This document shows positions 48,435 through 58,321 of a stretch of DNA of 64,000 nucleotides, piece after piece; the stretch's first letter is position 1, and the number at the start of each line of letters is the position of its first letter. Below the pieces are notes generated by a model. That model made no database searches and was not told the DNA's origin. It saw only the letters and a program-made list of their open reading frames with translations. The stretch comes from Lobosporangium transversale (taxonomy: Eukaryota > Mortierellomycota > Mortierellomycetes > Mortierellales > Mortierellaceae): the NCBI RefSeq assembly GCF_002105155.1, contig NW_019028984.1, forward strand, positions 806,001 to 870,000. Direction: 5' to 3'. The position numbers were made by a program, and so were the translations under genes.

Positions 48435-49469
48435 TCAACGATGGTACTCGCAATATCCATTGAATTTCGGTAACTTTCGGCATGGTGCTCCGGTAGACCT
48501 TGCTATGCCCCTGCATTTGGCCGTGTCGGGGCTGTGGGTATCACAAAACATACCACGAGTCATTGGGTTCTTGCATTGTGCTCCGGTAGTCCTTGCTATA
48601 GCCATGCATTTGCGGACGGTAGGGTTGTGTATATCACATAAACCAGAAGGACTGTTTGTTAATTTCTTGCAACGATAGCCATTTGTGATATTGGTGCCTT
48701 GACATTGAACCTCGCGGTTCTGCTGGCTTTGAATCAATTCTCCAAGTATAGAAAGCATCTCCGATAGTGCTTGTGGCCCCCCATTATTTGCGGCAATAAT
48801 AGAAGTCAATCTGGAAATTTGTGTACTTGATAGCCCATTATCTTGAATAGTTTCCTCCTCCTCCTCCTCCTCGTCCTCATCATCGTCCTCCTCTTCCTGT
48901 TCCTCTTCCTCGTCCTCCTCGTCCTCCTTGTCCTTCTTATTGTTCTTCTTCTTCTCATCATCATCATCATTTTCTTCTTCTTTTTCTTTTCCTTTTACCT
49001 TTTCATCTACTTTTCCTTTCTCTTTTTTCTTTTCATTTTCATTTTCATTTTCTCTTCCTTTTTCTTTTTTCTTTTCTTTTTCCCTTCCTTTTTCTTTTTT
49101 CTCCTCCTTTTCTCTTCCTTTTTCTTTTTCTTTTCCTTTTCCTTTCACTTTTCCTTCATCTTCATCTTCCTGTTTAGGATCGCCGTTGTTCTCCTGTTTA
49201 TAATCATCTTTGTCCCTTAGTTCGCCATCAACTTCGCATTGCTGTTGCTGTTGCTGTTGCTCCTCTGCATCGTCCGCAGTAACGGCAACATTTATGATAT
49301 CGGTGCCATTAGCCTTGGTAGCTGTGTGCTCAAATAGTTGCTTTGACGCGGTGGTGGCAGCAGCGTGAGAATGCTTGTGGTTAGGAGCCTCGGACAGAAC
49401 AATGGTAATGTCAACGTGGTCAACAGGAAGTGCGTGTAAGTAAAGTTTGGTGAAGACTGAGGGCTTCAT
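48435..49469 (-). CDS. Highly charged protein with three C-terminal Cys/His repeats
   Basis: A single-exon ORF of 344 residues. The N-terminal about 90 residues are ordinary (MKPSVFTKLYLHALPVDHVD). Next come a short poly-Gln run and about 130 residues of Lys/Glu and Asp/Glu blocks (KGKGKEKEKGREKEEKKEK-type repeats). After a short helix region (LTSIIAANNGGPQALSEML) there are three tandem units: CQGTNITNGYRCKKL...GLCDIH, CMAIARTTGAQCKNP...FCDTH and CRGIARSTGAPCRKL...YCEYH. Each has Cys-x(8-9)-Cys, then Cys-x2-His, a zinc-binding-like arrangement similar to small Cys/His repeats (DUF5763-like) seen in fungi and phages. Function is unknown. A chromatin or nucleic-acid role would be a guess. Confidence 0.65.
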   Translation of the reverse strand: MKPSVFTKLYLHALPVDHVDITIVLSEAPNHKHSHAAATTASKQLFEHTATKANGTDIINVAVTADDAEEQQQQQQQCEVDGELRDKDDYKQENNGDPKQEDEDEGKVKGKGKEKEKGREKEEKKEKGREKEKKKEKGRENENENEKKKEKGKVDEKVKGKEKEEENDDDDEKKKNNKKDKEDEEDEEEEQEEEDDDEDEEEEEEETIQDNGLSSTQISRLTSIIAANNGGPQALSEMLSILGELIQSQQNREVQCQGTNITNGYRCKKLTNSPSGLCDIHNPTVRKCMAIARTTGAQCKNPMTRGMFCDTHSPDTAKCRGIARSTGAPCRKLPKFNGYCEYHR

Positions 49470-50376
49470 GTCCTGTTATTGAGTATGTGTCGAAGTAGGG
49501 GCAGCGTTGTCAGGAAGGTGGGTGGGAAGTTTGGGACAGGAAGAAAACAGAGGCAAGTAAAAAAAAACCCCTTCTTAAAAGTACCACATGACTGTGAAAA
49601 TATGATATTGGCTCAGACTGCTGGTTTTGTTTTGTATTTTTTTTTTTTTTTTTTTTATGCTGGCAAGGATTCACCAGGGCCATGAGATTTGTTGCTGGTA
49701 GTGAATTTACCATTGGTTTTCGCATCGATAGCATTTGGTTTTAATTGCCTATTTGTTTGTACAACACTCATGAAGTGGCAAGGCAAAATGCTTTTAATTG
49801 CCGCACAGCACTTTGAAAATTATATTATATTTTCATTTTATGCTTTTAAGCTTCACAGTGCGATAAATGTTTGGCCAATGTAAATCTGAAAAACAAATTC
49901 GTTGCATAGCCATTTTTCGCTTCACCTTGAAGTGCTTTCCAAAAAACGAAAGCACTTACCTCAGAACCATATAAATATTCTTTAGTCGAGCTTGTCCTGG
50001 TTTCTCCCTCAATATAAACGCGACATTGAATGATATCTTCAATCAAGCCTCCTCATATCTTTGCGTTACAGTGACCTCCATCTAGTCACAGATTTTTTTC
50101 AGAAAAAAAAAAGAGTTGGAGGGAGGACAGTTTATGTTCTAATAATGAATGGAAGACAAAAAATAGCGCTGTTATCCCCTTCATTTGCCATTTCCCTGCG
50201 ACAAGACAGAGCGTTTTTGTCGATATCACTTTTTGTTCTTGAGAAAACTGAAGAAAGACGGACCATTTTCATATGTGGGCGTCAAATTAGAACAAAAATC
50301 TCGAATTATGATTGGCTAAACCTTATTATTTATGACATCACTGTTGTTGTTAAGGGTGTGAGGAGTATTCAATTGA
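49470..50376. other. Intergenic region with retroposon-like oligo-T end
   Basis: Contains a 22-nt T run near 49637-49658 followed by GCTGGCAAGGATTCACCAGG, a diverged relative of the GATAACAAGGACCCACGAGG ends at 43.9-45.6 kb. The + strand frame at 50061-50522 overlaps the transposase relic antisense and is not credible. Confidence 0.4.
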
Positions 50377-50979
50377 CTACACTTTCAAATCCCAGTTTGC
50401 TGGAATACGCCGGTGAGACTTATATTTTTTCACCTGCAGTTCAGCAACTTGACCAGACATATTTTTTCGATATGCATCCATGTAACGGAAGCACTTCCTT
50501 GCGTATTTTCGAATGGTTATGATGTCCACTGAATTCAAAGCCTTTGGTACGGTCTCTTGCAGTCCTTTGAGTGTATAATCACAATTTGCTCTGGTATAAC
50601 GTTTGCTTGCACCCCAGAACATCTCAATGAAGTTCAATTCGCAGTGGAATTTTGGATAGAAAATGACTTGCTGTCCATGTTTTTCTGCAATTTCTCTCAA
50701 AAGTGATTGTTGGGCCATAAAGCCCGGTTGTAGGCTCAAAATACGTGTAGCACAACATGAATCTCTGAAATCATTGTGATCACTCTCCTTGCAGCTCACG
50801 CATCACTGACTCCTCTCCGAGTTCTAGGCTACTATAATCTATATCAATTGAGTCATTGACGACTATCTGTAAATTCTGGTGTGATATTTCTGAACCTTCT
50901 CTGCTTCAGTAAATTTGCGTTGTGCTTTCTTTTGTCGAGCATCTCGCAACTGTCTCTTTCTTTTATTTAAGTCACCCAT
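50377..50979 (-). pseudogene. Internally deleted DDE transposase (Tc1/mariner-like fungal family)
   Basis: The minus strand starts at 50979 with MGDLNKRKRQLRDARQKKAQ, a typical basic N-terminus, and hits a stop near 50874. The C-terminal part follows at 50799-50377: GQQVIFYPKFHCELNFIEMF, then WGASKRYTR and a conserved tail IRKYARKCFRYMDAYR with KYKSHRRIP. The Glu of ELNFIE matches the third DDE residue of Tc1-like transposases. The central catalytic domain with both Asp residues is missing, so this is a deletion derivative that would need a transposase from elsewhere to move. Confidence 0.72.
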
Positions 50980-51175
50980 TATAATTTATATATTATATAT
51001 ATTGTTCAAATGGAAAATAATGATTTTTCTGAAGGTGCAGAGAGGAAATGATGATTGATTGTACACCAAATGATGGCCATTAGCACTTCATAAACAGTGT
51101 GACTGCGGTGGTCCAAAATCTGAACAAATTAAGGTTTTTCCGAAAAATTTTTTTGCGATTAGCTGAAGGTCACTA

Positions 51176-51240
51176 TACCTCTCTCAAACACTTGTCTCTT
51201 CACTTCCTACACTCCACCCCTCTACAAACAACTTACGATG
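51176..51240. repeat. Left inverted arm of the 11.8 kb segment
   Basis: A 65-base arm that is the inverted copy of 62885-62949 with a single mismatch (64/65). It begins TACCTCTCTCAAACAC and ends in ACGATG, the start codon of the gene reading inward. It therefore contains the proximal promoter and leader of that gene. No clear flanking duplication was found. Confidence 0.9.
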
Positions 51241-53996
51241 GATTCTATCAAATTTCCTAATTTCAAACCTATCAAGCTTCCTAGGAGCTATCGCACACCT
51301 AACCAGGCTACCCCATCGGTTCCTGAGCCGCTGAGAAACATGTATGTATACTATTGCTAAAACGGAACCAATGTTAGTGTCAAATGTCAATGTGTCCTCA
51401 AATCTCACGTCTATCCTCCACATACCTCTTCATGCCCCTCATCTCTAGCACAATGCGCCAGATGTGGAAAGCATTGGAAGAAGGAGAAACCCCAACGCCT
51501 ACATCGGAACAGCAGGAGGAGCTGGAAATTATTGACGAAACTCCCTCCATCTATCCTTCCAATGATGATTACTTGGTCGATATTTTTAAAGTGCTGGTAG
51601 AGGAAAAAAAAATATCGTTACGTCAATTCCTATCAGATGTATTTGAATCGCGCCATAGGGTCGTCCAAGAAAGCGTCAAGAGGTTTTATGCTAATAGCGG
51701 TCCTGCTTTCATAGTCGAGACGTGGAAATCGCAATTGGAATCCGAAAAGGCTCATAATAAGGCATACGACGATCTCGGTCGGGCTGCAGCAGACATTGTC
51801 GTTGATGGCGCAAAACGTGAACTCGAGGAGCTCACCAAGACCGATGACCTGAGGCTTCCAGCCAAGAATTTGTCCCCCAAGGTGGTCCAGGAATTTTCAT
51901 TAAATTTAATTAATAAGAAGTTGGAATCAGCACCCCTGCTCTTCAAAATCATCTCCAATTTGACATCGGTCAACCCTTACTCCATTGAAAAAGCACCAGC
52001 AATTCGTGTCACTATCGTTAGCATGTTGGTGAAACTCTGTTCCCAGAAGTCGAGCTACTTGCAAATGATGATGGGACTTCATCTGCATGCCTCGGGATGT
52101 CCAAAGCGTGTGATAAATTTGCTCGCTGTGAGTGGTCTATCGGTGTCACATATGACGATCTGCACAGCCCTCAGATCGTTAACAAGGAATTCTCTTCAGG
52201 AGGTTCGTTCCCAAGTTAGGAAGCGCCCATGGTACTTGCTGTATGATAACATTGATATGGCCAGTCGGAAATATGACCAGCGCAGCAATAACTTAGACTC
52301 CTTCGATAATGGGACCACCGCGACCATCGTGCTCGGCGAGGATATTGGGCCAGATCAAGATCAAGATGTACTTCTCATCTCCATTTGCACCCTTATTCCA
52401 AGGCAATTGCACTCAAGGTGAGGCACAGACACAAAAACACGACTGAAGTGCATAATCAGTCTACCTTTTTTTTTTTTTTTTTTTTTTTTTAGCTAATCGT
52501 TCTGATAATGCCGTAGAGATGTCACTCGGTTCCATTTGGTCGACGTTCTTCAGCGGCATTTCACCACCTACGGCTGCTCGATGGATGCCCCTTCAATAGA
52601 GCCCCTTGAAGTAAAGGAGACAAAAACATACCCGTTGCCTGCGTTGAAGATCGATCAATCAACTATATCAGGCAACATTGAGATCCTTGAGACAATAATG
52701 GGAGACACGCTGCAGCTGCCTGAAGAGTGGTTCACCGACTATACAAAAGTTATAGTTGCGGGGGATCAGCTTACCATATCCAGAATAGCATCCTTGCAAG
52801 AGCTACGCAGAGAAGATAGAACAAGCTTCGATCGAATGCAATGGGCGATTCCTGTGATACAGCTCTTTCACCTCCAAATTGTTCTCTGTGGTACAATCCT
52901 TCGTACTCATTATGGGTCCTTTTCATCACCAGGGTCTCTGGGTTTTATTATATCCATGCTGGGGCGAAAGCGACTTGGCCGTGATACATCCAACTTTCAC
53001 GTCGCAGACGAACTGATAAGGCATACTTTCGATGCAATGGTAAGACGGCTATGGGAAGTTGAGTTTGGGCTAAATATCAGCGACATGCAGGCTTATGAGT
53101 GCAGGCTAGAGAACTATGGCAAGTCGGACAATATTTTAGGCAAAGTTTGCGAAGGGGTCGACGCTGTCATACAAAAGTGGTTGCGCAACGCACATCAGAT
53201 CGCCGAGGAAAGCGGCAGTGCGAATGCAAACGCGGCTTTGTTTATCAGGGATGCTCTTGTTTATATCGAATTGGGTGCAGCCATAAAGGCTGGGGACATC
53301 GGACGCATCCAAGATGTGCTGGGAACGATAACCGTCATGTTTCAAGCTGGAGGAATGAAAAACTATGCAGGCGAGCTCTTGCGTTTGACATATGGGATCC
53401 ACTACGGCTGGTCTGCACAACGGAGGAAGGCTATTTTGTCCTCCTTGCTGATAAATACGAAGGGCAAGGAGAATGGGTGGATCCCTGCGGATTTGTACCA
53501 AGAGCACAATAACCTGCTGACAAAAGTCATTCATACAGCGAAGGGAAGCAATATGTCCTGGGAGACATTGGCCAATTCAATATCTACCAACATTCGTCTG
53601 TTTTCGAAGCTCAAGTCGGTGCTCGAGTCACAGTACAACATGATTCCCAACAGTACTCGACACTCACCAGTTTCTGTCGATGAAGATATCATAAGAATTG
53701 TAGCTCATCTTCGTGACTATAATATTCTTGGCAGAGGTTCCTGTCTGGGCAGCAGCCATATTCCGATTACCATAGATTTGTATTGCGAAGGCTTTGAAAA
53801 GCTGGTAGCAGGACGCTTCCAAAACATTGTTAAGCACATTTCCGAACGAAATAGTACCGAAGACATGGCGACTGTTCTCGCAAGCCTTGCGATAGAAGAT
53901 CAACAGGTGGAGTCGTATATCATCTCAAGTACCACTTCTACTGTATCATTTTGTAATTTATTATTGTCTGTATCATATTGCAATCTATTGTCCTAA
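51238..53996 (+). CDS. DUF6589-like protein of mobile-element type
   Basis: Three exons, 51238-51341, 51449-52417 and 52517-53996, give 850 residues in frame. The first ATG lies in the left inverted arm. The middle intron has an oligo-T run; its acceptor at 52516 is chosen because the one just after the T run gives an immediate stop. The protein is helical, with YLLYDNIDMASR around residue 300 and VVAGDQLTISRIASLQELRR around residue 440, then WAIPVIQLFHLQ. The GDQLT-x-R pattern with a preceding YDN is what I remember of Pfam DUF6589, a large fungal family often found in many copies. The two Asp could be part of an RNase H-like DDE site, but that is inference. The C-terminus after IEDQQ is low quality and may be mis-modelled. 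Confidence 0.65.
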
Positions 53997-54301
53997 TCAT
54001 GTTCATCACATTGTAGTTTATTGTAATACCATTCTATTGTATATAATTCAGTGTAGACTAGGTTCCTTCTTTTTCATAATGGTTCTTTTATCTTCACCCA
54101 TGTAGTCTTATTTATTGTATAAATATCGTCTTTGTCGTCATTTAATAAAAATCGCAGAAAGATAGTATAGAAGCATGGCGGGAGGAGACATAATCCAGTG
54201 CTCCTATTCGGTTTAAAATTTTGTCAATTATGATGTCATAATCTGATATGAAAAAAAATGTAAAGGACTCCGCGTTGATGATGATAAAATTACTCATACG
54301 T
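53997..54301. other. Spacer after the DUF6589-like gene
   Basis: AT-rich, with several TGTATATTGTA-like blocks and AATAAAAATCG near 54144 that could be the polyadenylation region. No ORF is supported. Confidence 0.4.
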
Positions 54302-55702
54302 CTTTCACGGTTGTAGCATTCTCTTTAGCTGCGCCTCAACGTTGACTGTGATAGTACCGGTGTTGATACGAGTCAGTTCTGTTTGTATTTTGTCTGCAAG
54401 ACCGCTCAGCTTTTTATCAACCTCCACCGAGACAGGCCTTGTCTCTTCCGCCTTCATGACTTTGACCAATTGCTCCAGATTTTTGTAAATCCCGCCATTA
54501 CCTTGCTTGGCATGCGGAATCAGGGCCAAGTAATCCTCCACCTGCTTCTTCAGCACAACGCCCTTGTCACTGTAGAGTTCGTAGAAAATATAGGCAGCAA
54601 GCTTGAGGCCTGACCATCCCTTCTGCTGATGCTTGAAATGCCACAAAGTCGCCAACAGCACTGGACTGGTGAAGGGCGATTTAAACTGAGGATGTACGGC
54701 AGCGTGCTTGCCGTACGTGGCCTCTTCGTCAAAGTTGGACCGCGTCTGACGCTCCACATTGTTGTACAGGTATTCCTCACTACCTTCTTGAGCCATATGT
54801 GCGACTCACTGTGAGGATTGAAAACGATGTTATGTGGCTCCACAATAACTTTGCCACTCGTCAGCACAACTCCCATCGTCACTAGAGCACTCCATGCGGT
54901 TGTTCCAATCATCAGCTGGCTGGTATGATTGAACAACTGACTGACGACCTTGACCACCTTGCTACCTGGAAAAGCCACGAATGCATCGGCATGGGGGTCC
55001 TCGGACTGAAGACGGCTGTACACCTCCACCTTAAGACACATGATAACGTCGTTACCAGACTGGATCAGACAGCTCTGCAACTTCCTTGCCACCTGCTCGC
55101 TGTTACCTAAGAACGGCATGTGCCAAAACTAGTCGTTATCCTTCGCCAGCTCGTACTCCTCCAGCTTCACCAGCCGACCGTAAGGCTGAGGCTTCAGAGC
55201 CATCTCCAAGTCCGCGTCCTCCAGTGTCCTTTCTTGTTGATGGTTCAAAGGGCTCACCAAGGCGACTTCCCTTCTTTCTTAAGTATATAGGCTCGGGGAG
55301 CACGCGCAAAACCAAACAGCTTCTCGCCGTCCATTAACTTTATCGATATTGACATAAACATATTCTTGGCAAATTCAGCACTAGCAACATGCTTCACGTT
55401 GTCGATAAGCTCCATCTCAAATAAACGCCAGTCCTCCTGAGACACGCTAACCGGCCATGATTCGCATTTGAGGGAGTGGCTCGCAAGAGCCGCAACGTCT
55501 TTCAAGGAGTTTTGTTTCTTCGCTTTCTCTGTCATCTTCATCGGCTCCTTGCACCACGAACACGGCCGCGGGAACACGAGTTTGCTGACCATTGGACACT
55601 TAAGGAGATGGTCCTTCAGTGACCTGTGGGTCTGGACAGAGTGGTCGTAGCATTCACACTTGAGGGTAGAATTCGTCCGCGGGATCCATCGTGCGACTCA
55701 CT
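54302..55702 (-). CDS. Unrecognised minus-strand gene with N-terminal Cys/His fingers, exon structure uncertain
   Basis: Protein-like text runs through several frames. Near the 5' end are CECYDHSVQTH with HLLKCP and CSWCKEP with HSLKCE, two likely C2HC-type fingers. These are followed by WRLFEMELIDNVKHVASAEF and KLMDGEKLFGFARAPRAYI. Then come LEDADLEMALKPQPYGRL, NSEQVARKLQSCL, SRLQSEDPHADAFVAFPG and SSLKVIVEPHNIVF-type text, ending with YLYNNVERQTRSNFDEEA and LPHAKQG-type text up to a stop near 54305. Frame changes coincide with GTGAG donors (for example GTGAGTCGCAC at 54810 and 55702 on the minus strand). They would need introns of only about 23-45 nt, so the gene either has tiny introns or is decaying. 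I do not recognise the family. Confidence 0.4.
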
Positions 55703-55889
55703 CCGATGGTTGCGAAGAGACAGGGCCGAGGAAAGCCCACTCATACAAAGATAACAAAAAACCTTGGCGTTAAACTTAGCTATGGGTCCAATAGGTCAGA
55801 TGAAGGTGCCCCCAGTTTATACGACACTCGTCAATCCATGTTTGAATGCGTGTATGATCTTGCGAATGCGTGTTGTTTACACATTATTG

Positions 55890-56072
55890 TTTTTTTTTTT
55901 TTTTTTTTTTTTTAATAAAAACGATGTGCTTCCTTTTTTTGTTGCACCTTTTTTTTACACCTTTTTTTACACCTACGCCTTTTTTTACACCTACGCCTTT
56001 TTTTACGCCTTTTTTTACACCTTTTTTTACACCTTTTTTTGCACCTTTTTTTTTTTTTTTTTTTTTTTTTTG
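55890..56072. repeat. T7-ACACC / T7-ACGCC simple tandem repeat
   Basis: An imperfect 12-bp tandem array of seven-T blocks separated by ACACC, ACACCTACGCC or ACGCC, flanked by pure T runs at 55890-55912 and 56048-56071. All reading frames across it are repeat translations. It may be a length-variable microsatellite. Confidence 0.85.
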
Positions 56073-56450
56073 ATATGGTACACTCTTTTTTTAACATCTC
56101 GGCTAACGCTTCAGTTAATGCGCTTTATACCTTCAGTCATGTTTCCAGCAGACACCTAACGTTCTCACCCAATGCACCTCTTTTCCTCATTTTCCGATTA
56201 CATGTCTAACGACCTAATTCAACTCTACTGAAGTCCTCTCTTTTTTCTAGTCATTAAAGCTTACAGCAATAGACGAGTTTGTGAGTGATCCTTTCCCAAG
56301 CTTGCATTCGTCACTAGGCTCAAACCTTCAGCCTTCAGCACCTTTACACGCACTACATGAGTCCCCCATTGTCATAAAATAATTACATTTTATAGTATAT
56401 AAAAAAATAATAAATAATAATTAAGGATTTTATTTCTCAGCGGAAATTGG
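56073..56450. other. Spacer without recognised gene
   Basis: Ordinary sequence between the T-rich array and the minus-strand exon ending at 56451. Nothing is supported. Confidence 0.35.
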
Positions 56451-56648
56451 TTATAACTCGATTTCGAGGTCGCCATATTGCTTAGCAATACCATACACGG
56501 TATACTGCGCCGGATGGTCGATATTGCGGACATACTCGGGTAGCTGGGTTTTCGTTAGACCTCTTATATTGCTTACGCCAGCTGGACTCTCCTTTATCTT
56601 GTCCACAGGAGTAGTGGGGTTTAGGTTATGGAAAGGATACCTTGTGCT
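56451..56648 (-). CDS. Unassigned terminal exon on the minus strand
   Basis: An open minus-strand stretch without ATG, starting after an AATAG acceptor at 56649. It reads STRYPFHNLNPTTPVDKIKE, then GVSNIRGLTKTQLPEYVRN and YTVYGIAKQYGDLEIEL, then stops at 56451-56453. The composition is clearly protein-like, but the upstream exon and family are not identified. I could not join it in phase to the 57.7-57.0 kb ORFs. Confidence 0.4.
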   Translation of the reverse strand, partial: STRYPFHNLNPTTPVDKIKESPAGVSNIRGLTKTQLPEYVRNIDHPAQYTVYGIAKQYGDLEIEL

Positions 56649-56996
56649 CTATTAACATTGTCTGTAATATTAAAGGGACAGGCATATCTCATTAACCATT
56701 TATGCATACAGACTACACTGGTTGCATTTACTTAAATACTTGTAGCTTAGCTTTATTTTATCTTCAGAGTTGAGCCATTGACACTGAAAGCAAGGCCGAT
56801 CTTTTGAAAGCCTCTTCTTCCACTGAGCGTAAGGTGGAAAAATTCATGTGCCAAACCTGATTCAATTCAAGTAGTGAGTTGTTTAAGTCGATCGATACCA
56901 CAAATATATTTTTTTATGCTTCAAAACTCTGGTGCCTGAGTGCGACCTCTAACTCTGTCAAATTGCACTTTTATTAATGTCGATGAAAAAAAAATA

Positions 56997-57742
56997 CTAT
57001 TTTGTAGATGGCTCTACGGATGTTCGAGCTCTCTTACTATGACGAGGAGAACTGTTTGGCTCGCTAGCAGTCTCCTCTTGATCGACAGGATGCTTGGCTG
57101 GCACAACCGTCTTATATAGCTCTATCCATAGAGCTGCCCTTTCCTCCAAGCGTTTACTATGAGGCGCTTCCACGCCAACAGCAGTCAGCTCAGTGAAAAC
57201 CTTGCGCAGACCCCTAGCTGCCAACTCCTGCATTGACTCTGTGGTGCTTGCAACCACAGACGCCTCAGCCACTCTATGTTGTTGTTGCAGAGTAGGCCTT
57301 GCTTTTTTGGCGGTCTCCCAATCCTCCTCCGAGACCAGCCGAAGCTTGAGCTTCTCCAACTGCTTGAACAACGATGGCTCATGCAGACGGAATAGCGTGA
57401 AGCATTCACGCTTTAGCACATGGCCCTTGGGTGTCCTTCGAGTACCAACCATTCTCGAGGATAGACTTCATCCCCGTCCTGATACTCGGCTGGCAAAGGG
57501 TCAGACCGCCCGCGGATTGAACACTGGTACGGATCCAGGAAAAGTTTACTATATACACTTGACAGGTTTTCCGTGGACACTGGTTTGAAAGGCACTAGCC
57601 TGCCACGGTACTCGTTTGGATCGGATTGAGTACTCAATGACACCTCGTTGACGTTGGGAGTGCTCTCTACTTCGTCACGAGCACGTTTCCTGCTAGTGCT
57701 AACTGCAGAGGAAGAAGAAACGATGTTGTTAGTGGAAGACAT
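56997..57742 (-). pseudogene. Unrecognised ORF with one single-base frame break
   Basis: The first frame starts at 57742 (MSSTNNIVSSSSAVSTSRKR) and runs to PREWLVLEGHPRAMC, then stops. A second frame overlaps it and continues GHVLKRECFTLFRLHEPSLF, then KLKLRLVSEEDWETAKKARP and a basic/acidic tail to 56997. Adding one base near 57430 (for example in the CCCAAGGG run) would join them into one protein of about 235 residues with a nuclear-localisation-like RKRARDE near the start. The break is real decay or an assembly homopolymer error. No family is recognised. Confidence 0.5.
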
Positions 57743-57918
57743 GCGAAATGGTTTCTAAGAAAAAAAATTTTTTTTTTCTGTTTCTAGCCTGGGCCCCATA
57801 TTTCTCTTCTGGAGCCGAGGACAAAGTTTCGATTTTTGCTGGCCAAATTAACTGGTCAAGAGAATAATATAAAAAAAAAGTTCACATAAAGATATTAGTG
57901 GACGTGCAAAAAAATCAA

Positions 57919-58180
57919 CCGACGGAGTAAAGTGGTGTAAGAGTGTTGGGGTACGTACCGCTTTTCTCAAAACTACTGGACACATGTAAAAAGTGAGCTT
58001 GCTGCAAGAATAATACCGACGGACTAAAGTGGTGTAAGAGTGTTGGGGTACGTACCGCTTTTCTCAAAACTACTGGACACATGTAAAAAGTGAGCTTGCT
58101 GCAAGAATAATACCGACGGACTAAAGTGGTGTAAGAGTGTTGGGGTACGTACCACTTTTCTCAAAACTACTGGATACATG
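57919..58180. repeat. 97-bp tandem repeat, about 2.6 copies
   Basis: Units start at CCGACGG at about 57919, 58016 and 58113. The first two are almost identical (one base differs near the start), and the third diverges after about 65 bases. Each unit carries GTGGTGTAAGAGTGTTGGGG and GTACGTACCGCTTTTCTC. It lies inside the 11.8 kb segment between two divergently placed accessory ORFs. Confidence 0.92.
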
Positions 58181-58321
58181 TGGTGTAAAAAAGTTGGGTA
58201 TACGCACGCAACTTTTTTTAACCAGAGGGCTAATCCTTTCAACTATAAGAATTTTGTAAAGTAAACCATTTGTATTTGAAAGAGTCTAGAAATTAAAATT
58301 TAAAATTTAAAAAAGGCCAAC

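Noticed and set aside
48843-49220. Long + strand frames rich in Phe/Leu/Ser
   Set aside because: They are the antisense of the Lys/Glu-rich arm of the 48435-49469 gene; composition comes from the simple repeat only.
50061-50522. 153-residue + strand ORF
   Set aside because: It overlaps the transposase relic in antisense and has no domain-like pattern.
57919-58180. CRISPR-like array
   Set aside because: The units are contiguous 97-bp tandem copies without spacers, in a eukaryotic genome.
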